The translations under genes were made by a program, and so were the position numbers. The notes beneath the pieces were generated by a model. That model did no database searches. It was not told the DNA's origin and saw only the letters and a program-made list of their open reading frames with translations. Positions 34,368 to 46,500 of a DNA stretch of 64,000 bases are shown piece by piece (position 1 is the stretch's first letter; the number at the start of each line of letters is the position of its first letter). The stretch spans positions 84,223,033 through 84,287,032 of the forward strand of contig CM048845.1 of NCBI GenBank assembly GCA_026545225.1, in the 5' to 3' direction. The DNA comes from Cornus controversa (lineage: Eukaryota > Streptophyta > Magnoliopsida > Cornales > Cornaceae).

Positions 34368-36020
34368 TGTACTCGGTACTTGTTTTTGTATTAAATATTG
34401 TCAATTTAGTTGTTTATTTTGTTTAACATAATAATTTTTTGATTTATTTGTTGCTATTGTTGTTTTGAGTCGATAGTCATCTAGTGAAGTTTCTTTGTGC
34501 CATCTGTTTTTTGATCTTTTGTGTGTGTGAATGTAGATCTGGTTCTTCTTGGATCGAACATGAAGTAATTAATTGATGTTTTATGATATTAAAAAGCAAG
34601 TCTTCACTATTTTAAATTGTGTTGATAGGATTGGTTCTGGAAAGGTTTAACTTTTTGCTTTATAAAGGTTGCTGGGGTATGGCACCTTTCCCCAAAGTCG
34701 AAACTAAACAATTACTAAAAGAATACACTCTAGTATATTTGCTTTTGCCTAGTTTTAAAAGAATACACTAATAGGATATAGGGTTTCTTTACTCTCAAGA
34801 ATGTAAAGTATCAATCACTCATTCTTGATTAAATTGGGTCCCACTTCCTATACGTGGTGGTTAACTGGTGATTAGGATGGAGATTAAATGGATATTTTTA
34901 AAAAGGAGACACCCAAAATCTTGTGGTTCTTAAAAATTTGATCCTAGCATTTCATTTCTGTGTTGTATCAACAATCTCTCTCTATATATATATTTAACAT
35001 ATAACACCTACATGGTGTATTGATGCAGCGGCTGATGTGTTTCTATGGAGGAACAAGAAAATATCAGCAGGAATCTTAGGTGGAGTCACAGCCATCTGGG
35101 TTCTGTTTGAATTACTGGAATATTATTTGCTTACTTTAGTCTGCCATGGTTTGATACTTGCTCTGGCTATATTGTTCTTGTGGTCCAATGCCACCACCTT
35201 CATTAACAAGTAAGACATTAATATGGCTGTCAAATCGGCTCTGTTTGCATTCATAATATATTTGTTTCTTAACTAAATCTCTTCATTGTTAGGTCTCCAC
35301 CGCGTATCCCTGAAGTTAATATTCCAGAGGAACCAGTTCTGGAGTTTGCCGCTGCCTTGAGGATCGAAATAAATCGGGCGTTTGCTATTCTGAGGGATAT
35401 TGCATCAGGAAAAGATCTGAAGAAGTTTCTCTGTGTATGTTTGATTTCTTTCTTGTAATTTGAATACAAAACTATGCTTTTGTGTTTGCACTTCATATTT
35501 GTTATTACTCGTGCAAAACCCCATTTCACAAAGAACCCTGGTAGTCTTCAATTCGGTAAATTGAAGATTGCATAACATTTTGACTTTTCAGTTCCAAAAA
35601 CTGCATTCTAGTAATTTAGTAGTTCTTAGGTATATGATTTCAATATTTGGACTTCATGTTGACCATTTTTATGGATATCGTGGCTCTAAATAATCAGGTG
35701 ATTGCTGGATTGTGGGTCTTGTCAATTGTGGGGAATTGTTGCAACTTCTTGACCTTGTTTTATATAGGTAATTTCAATCCCTGGTTTACGTGTGTGTTAG
35801 TCCTTTTTGGTGTTTGTTGGTTCTATCATTGATATTTCATAATTTATGAACAGTTTTCGTTTTGCTCCACACGGTGCCTGTGCTGTACGAGAAATATGAG
35901 CACAAATTGGACCCATTTGCAGAGAAGGCAACGGTTGAGTTAAAGAAGCAGTATGCAGTCTTTGATGCAAAGGTTTTGAGTAAGATTCCAAGGGGACCAT
36001 TTAAAGGCAAGAAGGCTTAG
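33981..36020 (+). CDS. RTNLB: Reticulon-like protein, RTNLB1/2/4 type
   Basis: A reticulon that inserts as hairpins into the endoplasmic reticulum and shapes tubules. Arabidopsis RTNLB1/2 also affect receptor trafficking and interact with Agrobacterium VirB2. Exons are 33981-34167, 35029-35209, 35293-35434, 35698-35767 and 35854-36020, which sum to 248 aa with all phases agreeing. The N-terminal 40 residues are acidic and Ser-rich ([19 protein letters not shown]). The conserved [20 protein letters not shown] and [11 protein letters not shown] then begin the reticulon domain. Two hydrophobic hairpins follow ([19 protein letters not shown] region and [19 protein letters not shown] region), separated by a 60-residue loop with [20 protein letters not shown]. 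The C-terminal [14 protein letters not shown] is lysine-rich. The first intron contains a roughly 50-bp (TA)n run (34315-34363). The gene looks complete and functional. Confidence 0.95.
34315..34363. repeat. (TA)n microsatellite in RTNLB intron 1
   Basis: A pure AT dinucleotide run of about 48 bases, likely length-variable between individuals. Confidence 0.9.
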
Positions 36021-37555
36021 ATTGGCCATGTTATAGTCATGTTGGCTGTGTTTTGTGAAGGTGGTGTGAATTTTTATCCATTGTTTTCTGGAACCCTTAC
36101 TATTGTCTTTTCTTGTTTTTGGGTTCACAATGTGGATGAATTATGAATATGGAAACTTTATCTACATTTCTAGCATATGGTGTAATCTTGGTGGGCATTT
36201 TAATGGATAGTTAATTTTTAATGTTATGTTGATAATATTATACTGTGTCAATGAGTGCTTTGCACATTGAATATTGAATATTGTATTTTGACATTTAACT
36301 CCTTGCACTTTGGGTTCAGAGGTTACCAGCAAAATTCTGAATGTTAGTGTATTTTTTTTTTTTGCAAATATATATACCTTGTTCAAATAAGGTAATTCTT
36401 CAACCAAGTATTGGGAAAAATGATCACGGTGGTTAATTAGGGGATACAATTGGGGCGGGGGGCAACAATTTTTACAACCAAGGGCTGTAGTTCAGTGATT
36501 TGCAATCAAGGGTAACATGTCTGGTTCCACAAAAAACCTAGTTCGAAGCTCTCATAAAAAAAAATACAAATTCATGATAGTTGAAGGGGAATTTTTTTCA
36601 CTTTATGAACTGTTTTTGAGAATTCTAAGAGAGAACATGAATGTAACGACAACTCTTTGTTTGGGAGTCTGGAAGAACAAAGTAAGGGAATATAAAGTGA
36701 CTTCCCTTTCCCTCATTTGGTTAAAAAGAAAGAAAAACCACTTTTATAGAAGAAAAGCCAACTCATTTTCTTTTTCCTCCAAAATCTCCTATTTTTGAGA
36801 GGAAAACAATAGTTGCATCAAAACGTGGGAAGAAGAGTTTCCTTCTGCCTTTTTTTTTTCTCTCTCCTCCATTTCCTTCCATCAAAACATGATGTAAGTG
36901 AGACATCATCCATGCCATCTTTTTTACTTAAAAAATTGTCACTTTCTCATGATGGTTTCTTTTTCCATTATGCCTTGATTCCATCCAGCTTGTAGGATAA
37001 AAGCTAAGTCTTAAAGCCCTCCTTATTCCCCTTATTTTGCACAATAGTATGATAAAAAGCCAGACCTAATTTCCTCCAATTTTGCAGCTTTCAGTTCCTG
37101 ACTTGATGCTCCATTTAGATTTTTTAAAAAAAAGTACTTTTGAAGGATGGTGGCTGGGGCATACTTTACATAGCAACCAAAATGAGATCAATATGTTTCT
37201 GCGGCCATAGAAACATATCTAATTCATTAGATCTACTTCAGGGATTTGATTAAAATTTATCGTATCAGTAAGCAATTTTCAACTATTATCAATAGTGAGC
37301 CCTTAAAGTGAAGCAGGCTGACAAAAGCAACACCTAAGTATCCATGTTATAAATACAGCTTCTTGTCTTCAAACACTTTTGCACAAAATTGGATTGACAT
37401 TAGTTTCGATGGATTATCTAAAACTCCCAGAAGATATGTTTAGTAACAAAACAAGAACAGAAAAATGACGTGGCATTAGACAGGCCAGTACCTGTCAACC
37501 AGATGCCATTTTGCTGCGGATAAACACATCTCCTCAAACACCCTGGAAGATTGAA
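36021..37555. other. Convergent spacer between RTNLB and KUP genes
   Basis: The two genes converge, so both 3' UTRs lie here. Near 36480-36560 a sequence with TAGTTCAGTGATT (A-box-like) and CCTAGTTCGAAGC (B-box-like) may be a tRNA-derived SINE remnant, but no ends could be set. Nothing else is recognisable. Confidence 0.4.
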
Positions 37556-40500
37556 CTACACATGGTAGTTCATGCCCACCCCGATCAAACTGATATGAGG
37601 AATGGTCAAGGTTACCACAGGTGCACGGCAGTTTTTACGTAGGAAAGAGAATGCCATATTAATCACAAACTTCTTTAAGAATGATGAATTCCTTCTTGCC
37701 TTTACACGTGAATGGCCAATTATATATGCTACCCCAGCACGCTTAGCTTCCACTAGCTCGGAGAGCTCTTCCTTGACATGCTGATAAACATGATCTGTAT
37801 CTAGCAATTTAAACTGGACGCGTCGTCTGTGGCTCAGATGGGGTGATTCCTGCTCATACATAGACTGCAACTTCTGCAATGTGACTGACTTGCCGTTGGT
37901 CACAGTGGTTAAGAGACTTGAACTGCTACTTTCTTCGATGCCAGCACATTCTGACATCACCAATCTTGTCCCAAACTTTTCGGATGTCCTCACAACTGCC
38001 ATCCGGCCATCCACAGAACCGTCTACAGTTCCAGAACCTTCTGCTTCCAGTTTGATGAACTCTGCTAAGCACATCACAAGATGGTTCTCAAAATCTTCTT
38101 CTTCCTTGTGGACATCTTTGTAGCCGTATCGAACAATGCAACGATACATCCTGTAAGCTTTGGGTCCAATCCGACCAATTAGATATCGTTCCTTGTGGGA
38201 GACGTAAGGAACAAGAACAGACTTGACACAGACGAAGATGACCACCTGGTGAATAGCTGGTAAGTTGGTTACAAAATCGGAAAATATGGCTGGAACTCCA
38301 GTAGCCAACTCAGTGTAGATGAGGCCAATTCCTGGAACTCTAACAATCCCAAGACTGGGACCTAATGTGAGTATCCATTTCATTGATACCTTGTTTTGCA
38401 GGTCATATAAATACTTCCGCCTGGTCCCATAGTGCCACACGTGCATAATTAACATCAAGACTGAAGAGAGCACAAGTGGGACCCAACCACCTCGAGGAAT
38501 TTCCATACAAGAAGATGAGAGGTAGATGGCCTCAATTGATCCGAAGAATAAGAGGAATAAAAGGGAAATTATAAGATTCTTATGCTGTACAAAGATGATG
38601 ACTATTGACATCAAACATGTTGTCACCAATGCATCAGCGATGCATGCAATCCCTGAAATCATATACCACATATAAATTTCAATACAAATAATGTGACAAG
38701 GGTTTTACTATATTTGGTTACTATTCTTCTACAAAGTAATATATGGCGTATGGTTAATATCTAGGCCAATACAATAACATAAGAGGGGGGTTGCAGGATC
38801 CATATTTGATAGGTGAACCAAAATCCCACCAACCAAAAATCGGAAGTGTATTGAGCATTACATATTGACCTTAAAGAATATATTCTGCTGACCAGAATAG
38901 GGAGACAAGTGAGGCTCGTAGGAACAGCTGAGCACGTCAAGTTGGATAAGTCGAGGGAAAATTCTAAAGCTTTAACCATCACATGTGCATACATTGTGAG
39001 GGGTCATACATTAAGCGTCTTGTACTCCAAATTTGAGTGTCCCACTTGGGTGATGTAGATGGATCGAACACTCAATTATATTGCCCAGAGTTCTAACCTA
39101 TTCGCTGCTGCATCATGCAAAAAGAGAACACCTACATAGTACTACTGATGTCTTCTTTATATACACACACACACATGAAATCAACAAATATATACACAGA
39201 TGAAAAGCAAAAAGTACATAAACAAGCACAAACGGATACCCTTTCAACCCTTTCAGTGAGATGATTAAACAAAATTATCATGATATTAGGCGGGTAAGTG
39301 AACTTATTCACCAAGTGTTTGCACACTTTGGGCCCCCTCCAATTCTCAGGCGTGCCAGACTCCTTGACTCGGACTCGGAGTATGGTAAACACATTCCCTT
39401 GGTTTGTCCTTAGCCATGAATGGCGGCCTGAGTGGAAGTGGAAATGGTTGTTCGTCAGGCGATTGTGAGGAGGCAAGGGAGATCCCTCCTTTGGAGTTGT
39501 AACTCACGCCCTGATAACAATGGCTTAAAATTTCGCCTTGTGGTTGGTGATCCCTCCTTCGGGGTTGTAACTTGACAAGTGGCACTCCATGTTCCCAATA
39601 AACATGGTTGCCAGCTCTTGGATGAGACAAGTGGCCTTGGGAATGATATTGCCATTAAATGCATGGCTGACACATATACATATAAATATATTCTGGAAAC
39701 TAAAGTCAATATGTATAGAAGCTGACCATTGGATTATGGCCGACATATCTTGAGGGCATGGAACCTACTTCGGCCGAATAACCCAAAGGTACGAAACGAC
39801 CACTTTGCTATTGGTTTGTCCTACGGCCGTAGACCCTTCGGCGGAGACCCCAAATACAGGTGAGCCCTATATTCGGGCATAGCCATACTATGATGACCCA
39901 AAATTTGCAGTATACATATTGGGTCTAGTTTCCCATGATTTGGGTGCAAACACTAAGTTATTTGGCTGCTCACCGAAATTTCCTAACTCCCCAGGCAGGA
40001 AATGTACAATTTAGGTTTTTATGAATGGAAGTTCAGATTCATAATTCCTTTCAAATGAAGTACAAGTTTCTAGTTTCAATATCATCTATGCTTATTGTTT
40101 CAAATTGCATTATTTGCCATTTATTGAACACTACTTTAAATCACCTTGCAATATGTCATTCCGAACTAATCAGAAAATTCAGGGTAAAAGACTCCAAGTT
40201 ATGACACAAAAAGAATTCAACGTTTATGCTACTAGATTCAGCATGTATATGCACATAAACACATACTGAATTAGATTTCTAGATTTAAAGACTCATCTTA
40301 TCAAAGAAAACTTACCATAAGCATTTCCTATCAGGGGTGTCTTCCGAAAACCAACAGTGACAGCCAAACTGAGAATCATAAGGATCCAGTTCATTTCTGG
40401 GATGTAAGTCTGACCAATCCATCTTGATTTGTGCACAACCTTGATGCGGGGAAAACATCCTAATGCATGGCATTGTTTGACAATCGAGAATGTGGCAGAA

Positions 40501-43500
40501 ATGACAGCTTGACTGGCAACAATGGCTGCCAGAGTTGCAACCACAAATACCGGCCAAAATACTGGATCTACAAAATACAAGAACATTGGTAACATAATAT
40601 ATAAAAAAATGTTTCTTTTATAAATTATTCATAAAGCGACTTGAAGTGATATTATGGGATGCATACTTGTTCAAGAACGATAAAGGAGAATAAACACAGG
40701 TGAATTTGGAAAAAAATTCTGTCTATATTAATGAGGAGAAGTTTTTGAAGTGAAGAACATTGCTGCAGAATAGGTCCATTCCCCCTAGACAAACACCCAA
40801 TAGATGTATCCTATCACCTCCTTGGGTGCACAATTATTGGATTCTACTGGAAATTCTGTCAAAAAGCCTTCAGCAGTGCTTAGTGCTTGTAATACTTCAC
40901 CTGGAATTGATGCATAGAAGCTTGAAGATATTGAAGAGAAGTTCTTTGAAAGAAATGCAGCCTGCCCCATGAATTGAAGCACCAGACAGGGGTAAACAAC
41001 ACAAGAAAATGAAACCTGCAATAGCAATAAATCTTTAGAGTTTGACTTGCATTGGTGAGCAAAGTACATAAAGAGAAACACAATGACAAAACCAAATGGA
41101 ACTACTGATCTAAGCCACAAGTATAAGCAGTAGAAGCCAGTTCTTGTTGCAGGGTAAAATTTCAGCATAAGTTTCAGTTATCAAAAGAAATCATCTAGGA
41201 GTTCACTCAACTATAGATCATGAAGAACCTTCTATAATAAAAGGATTGGATTCCACCATTCCATGAATTCAGTATATCAGCAAACTTAAAATTTCATTCA
41301 GCATGCAACTTAAGTTTGAGGAGATAAGAAACTATAGGGTTATAGAACTTACGTTAGGCTTGTTACTTTTTTGGGCAAACTTTCAGCAATCCATAATATA
41401 TTTCAGTATCTTTTCTTTAATGAAAATAACTTAGAATGTAATGATTCACATTGGCTATGCCCATTCCCACCTGAGCTAAAGAAACTAGGCCAAGTCCCAT
41501 TGCATATTTGCATGACTGCAATTGTCAAGCTTTAGCAGCATACTTCATCCTTCCTGTTGACCTAGCGAGGATAATATTGTGTAATAGTCGTACTTTTTCA
41601 GAATACATGCCTTGATCAGAGATCTATTATTGACATCAGGATTCCTGATTTTTAGAGCTATTCATGAGTATCGAGAGCATCAAAGATTTAGATGTTACAA
41701 ACATCTCAGTATATCCAGTTACTCCAGTATATAGGGGTAGCAATATCTATTTCTTCTATTCATTTAAAATGTCAAAATATCAACTAATATATATACACAC
41801 ACACAGACAGATATATTGCCAATATCTTCAAATATTACCTGCATGATGCTGACGCTACTAATATATAACAGCAACATATGGAGGTTTCAATCTGACAATC
41901 TCTATCATCTGTGAGTCTGACTTTCTCTTTTACCACCTCCCCGCCTCCCTTTATGCAAAACTATTTTACCATGCAATTCACCATACTCCTATCTCTTTTC
42001 TTCATCAGTATTTGCGTTATTACTTTCTTTGTTGATGAAAGTTGCTTCCAACATTTCTGCTTCTCTATTTTTTCTAATGATGATGCTTTTCTCCTTTAAA
42101 CTACTCTCCCTGCCCCATAAAAAGTGTCACTTTTGAAAAGTCAATGTTAAAATTTGAAGCTTTCCTAAATTGTCCTAAGTTTTGAATTTTTTTCAAAATT
42201 AAAGATGTACATGCATAAACATTTGGAACTAGTTTTGAAATGTCAAAAGGAGACGAGCATTAAATGCATAATTGCTTAAACTGGAACAAAGGGAGTAATG
42301 TTTTCAAGGCTTTTAGGTTTCTTTGTTAAAGTCATTTGTGAGAACATCAAGTTTTTTGTGAAAACTAGAAAATGCAGTGCATAATTAAATATTGGGATCT
42401 GATGGATGCTTATTCATAGATGATGATTATTACTAGGTTGGAATAAAATAACAGATTCTTAATATTAGTGGTTATAATTATGATCAATCCATTATATTGA
42501 GCTACAGCAAAGAATTACCATAGTATCTGGAACAAGAAAATTTTATAGTTTCAGTGATTATATGAACCAAAGGTGACTGTCCATTATATTTACCAGAATG
42601 TAGTAAACAGTTCTAGCAATTTACTGTACTCTTTCATCATTATATATTTGGATGCTTAAAATAACTAATTACTTGTGAATGTGTTATTTCAGCTCCCCAG
42701 TAACCACTTCAATCTAAACGTGACATTCTGGGTGCATATAATTGTTCTTTGTAATATTTTAAGTTTTATGGACTAAATTCGCTTTTGCAATTCCCTAATG
42801 TTTCATTTATTTCTCCTTGTTTTTTAAATAAAAAAATTTGATTTTTGTATCAATATCGACATCAATCAAATGATCAATCCATCATTATATCATTATTTTA
42901 GGGCCTCAAGAGTCGAGATAACATTGATATTTAGAACCCGGCTAGCAATCCAGTAATATTGAACTTTGAAGAGGAATAAGTGGTCCATTAGCTGTAAGGT
43001 GGAAAAGAATGAGTATTATGTCATCTGTACTGAAGGGTTAATTACTTAATAATAGAACAGTATTATTCAACCCCATGTTCAAAACAGCTTTCTTTGATCC
43101 TGTGAAGCCACAAAAGAAGAAACCAATGCTTAGACCTATGTCAAAAAATCTCTATATATTGCTGCAAGTTAAAAGTATTAATGTGAATGGTAGGTTTTCT
43201 TTCATGACTCCAAAGCATGAATAATTGTGTTATTTAGCAATCACTGACTTCCCATACCCTTATTGATGCAGTTGTGAAGTGGCCAAGGCCCAGAAACATA
43301 GATCCAGTTCCTGAAGATGACAAGAAGAACCCACATTAGTTCGGAAACTCAATTTAAATACATAATAAAAAATAAATAAAAAACGTCAATGGACTACAAC
43401 TGCAACATTCACCTGCTGTACACAGAAGTATTCCTCCAAGAGAAAGCCAACCATCTTTTCCAGTGTTCCTAAAGAACTTGTAAATATAATATGGAGAAAG

Positions 43501-46500
43501 AGCCTTGTATATTCTTGGGTTCCACTCAATGATATTATAGATGCCAATAGCAGCAATACACAGCAACCATACGATTACAATCGGAGCAAACAAGAAGGCC
43601 ACCCTATAGGTGCCAAAATGCTGCAAAGCAAAGAGGCCAACCAACACAACACAAGCAATAACAACCACAATACCTGTGTAGGATGCATAAGTGTTAGCAA
43701 CCTGAACAACAACAATGCTAATACAATAGCAGAAGAATTCTAGTAGAGAGTTCATAGTATTGACACTGATAACCGGAAAGGAACTTATTGATGCCTTTTC
43801 TTTTCTTTATATATGTATATATTATTATTATTATTGGAATCACTTCTATTACATATAATTAAAACTGGACAGTATGCATGAAGTGAGTGTAGTGAAAATG
43901 CGAATGTTGATAACTTGATATGGATGTGAAGCGAGACAAGAAAAGGTAGAACTAGAAATGAGCACGTTCATGAGATGGTTGAAGTTGCACAATTGTTGAT
44001 AAAATGAGAGAGAAATGATTAAGATAGTTTGGGCATGTGCATAGAAAACCACTAAGTGCACCAGTTAAAAAGAATGACACACTCCATATTGACGGTATTG
44101 CTAGGGGAAAGAAATGGCCAAAAGTAACATGGTAAGAGTTACTAATGAAGGATATGATAATATGTGATTTGATTGAGGCTATGGCCTAAGATAAAGCAAA
44201 GTGGAAAAAAATTGGAAAAAGACTTTTTTGAGTTGAGTGTGTTATGACTGAACATTTTTGTCCATCTCATATTGTAGCCTCTACCACCAAAAAATCACAT
44301 TTTATATTCCTTTAAAATCATATCAGAACTTTTCCAAGAAATTAGAGCCATCCTCTTCTTTTCTACTACAAATATTTTATGAATAAAATTTTGTTGTCAA
44401 ATTCAACTTCCATGTTTCTATTATTTGAAACTCAGAAGTTTGGCTTTTGTAAAAAATTGTTGATGCCTCAGAGAGATAAATCTCCCAATCATGGACCATC
44501 TCTCTCTCTCTCTCCACTAAAATGTGTCTTGACTTCCTATGGTAAAATTCACGTTGAATTTGGCATCTGCAAATGAAAGGAGGTTTAAATAATATTATAA
44601 TTTTATGCTACATTTGGTAGGATGGTAAGGGAGGGAGGGAAGAGGGGAAAGATGGAGCATGCTTTCATAATTTTGTAGAGTGGAAAGTAAGAGAAAGGGG
44701 GAAGAGATGGGATGATGGATGAGACATCCCTCTTGTCCTATCAATTTGCTTCCATCCAGAACTAGATGGAAGAGGAAAGAGAAAGAAGGATATTTATTGG
44801 ATAAAATTCAAAAAGATGTTTTTTTTTTATATTTAAAATTAAAGAAGATGTTATTATGCTCATTTATTGACTCCATGTTATATTGTGAGGGTTGTAGTAG
44901 TAAAATAATATTCAAAATCTACTCTTCCCTTCCCTCGTACCAAACAGTGAAAGGTCTCACCACATTCCTTGCCTTCAACTTAAACAAACAGAAGGAGGGA
45001 AAGAACATTCCCTTCTCTAGAACTGTCTCTTCCATTCCTCCTCCTTACCCTTGCATCCACTTTTCCATCTTCCATATAGTTCCTCAAGAGAATTAGCCAT
45101 CATTATAACATTTTTTTCCATTGTTCCATAACTTTTGAATATGGTTTTACTGCACTCAAGGTCAAGCCTTTGATATGATTTGATTTTTGGTTTGATGTCT
45201 TCATAAGCATTTGCTTTTGAATATCATTTTTAGATTATAAAACTGAAAAGTTCCACTCACTGTGATGCAAATTCTCAGCTTGAACTTGCAGCCCTTCAAT
45301 GGAAGCTAACACTGCAAAAGACCAAATTTCTACTAGTGTGAGAATATTAGTAATGAAGGCAAAAGGAAACATATGGAAATGAATCAGTTTGATCCCAAGT
45401 GGATTCTAAGAGAAGCTTGAAAAGGTGAAGACAATATAATTACCAGAAATTGAAGGTGTGAGGACTCCATAACATATCATTAGGCAAGTACCAAATAATA
45501 CCATAAGAAGTAAACCATTTCTAGTCTTTTTATGTTTCTCAACAAATCTTTTCAATGGCGAGGAAGGCATATTCCTGTTTAAGTAGCCGGGTTTATGATA
45601 TGTAGATATCTCCTCATCTGCTGCTTGATGGTTAGGCAGTAAACTCAATTTTACATGTCTACAAATGAGTGAATACAAAGCAAAAGGTCCTCCTGCAAAT
45701 AATGTGAACAGATATTTTATGCCAAAAACCATCAAAGATAGAAAAGGAAAATGGACTTGTAGCATCATCTGAAAGCTTATCATCTTTTACCTTCACCATT
45801 ATCATCTGCATTTAACGTAATGATCACATACTTGAACAATGGAAGAAGGGTGAGAGTCCAAAATATCAAGGAAAATGCCCCAAATATTGCATCCTCATTT
45901 TGGTGATGATGCAACTCCCCAGAAAATGTACTTCTATAAACATAAAGAGGGGAAATGCTCAACGCACCATATGCTAAGCCAAAACTCTGATATGCTAAAA
46001 GGAGAACATGTTTACGTTGACTTTTACGTTCAACCTGCTTGAACAGAAACAATGAACTACATAAATGTTATGAATCAACAGTATTCCATGAATCAACTAA
46101 ATCCCAACTCAAACCATGTTTAGAAGCCCATTGGAAGATACATATAGGGCAATATGCTAGTTTCATGAAGGATAATTGAATGGGTTGATAGATCAAACCA
46201 TTCGCAAGCAAGGACGGGAGCCACATGGGGCCCAGTGGGAGCAGCTGCCCCCACTTGATTTTCTATTTTAATCTTGTATATGTGTTTTAGAATAAGTACA
46301 AAGTTGTCCTTATAAACTTCTTTCCTTATCCTTCAAAATTTTGCCACCTCTTTCACATGAATCAATCCTTCTCTTTTCCCTTCTCTCTCTCAAGCTCCCT
46401 TTGTAACTCTCTCCCCCTCGCCTCCTCTAGAATTAAGACCTCATTTCTGTTTCCAAAAGAGTGTTAAATTTACAACTTATCCTTTGAATATTGACCCATT

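Noticed and set aside
36517-36798. 93-codon plus-strand frame downstream of RTNLB
   Set aside because: It overlaps a possible SINE remnant and reads as low-complexity lysine/serine/phenylalanine sequence with no known domain.
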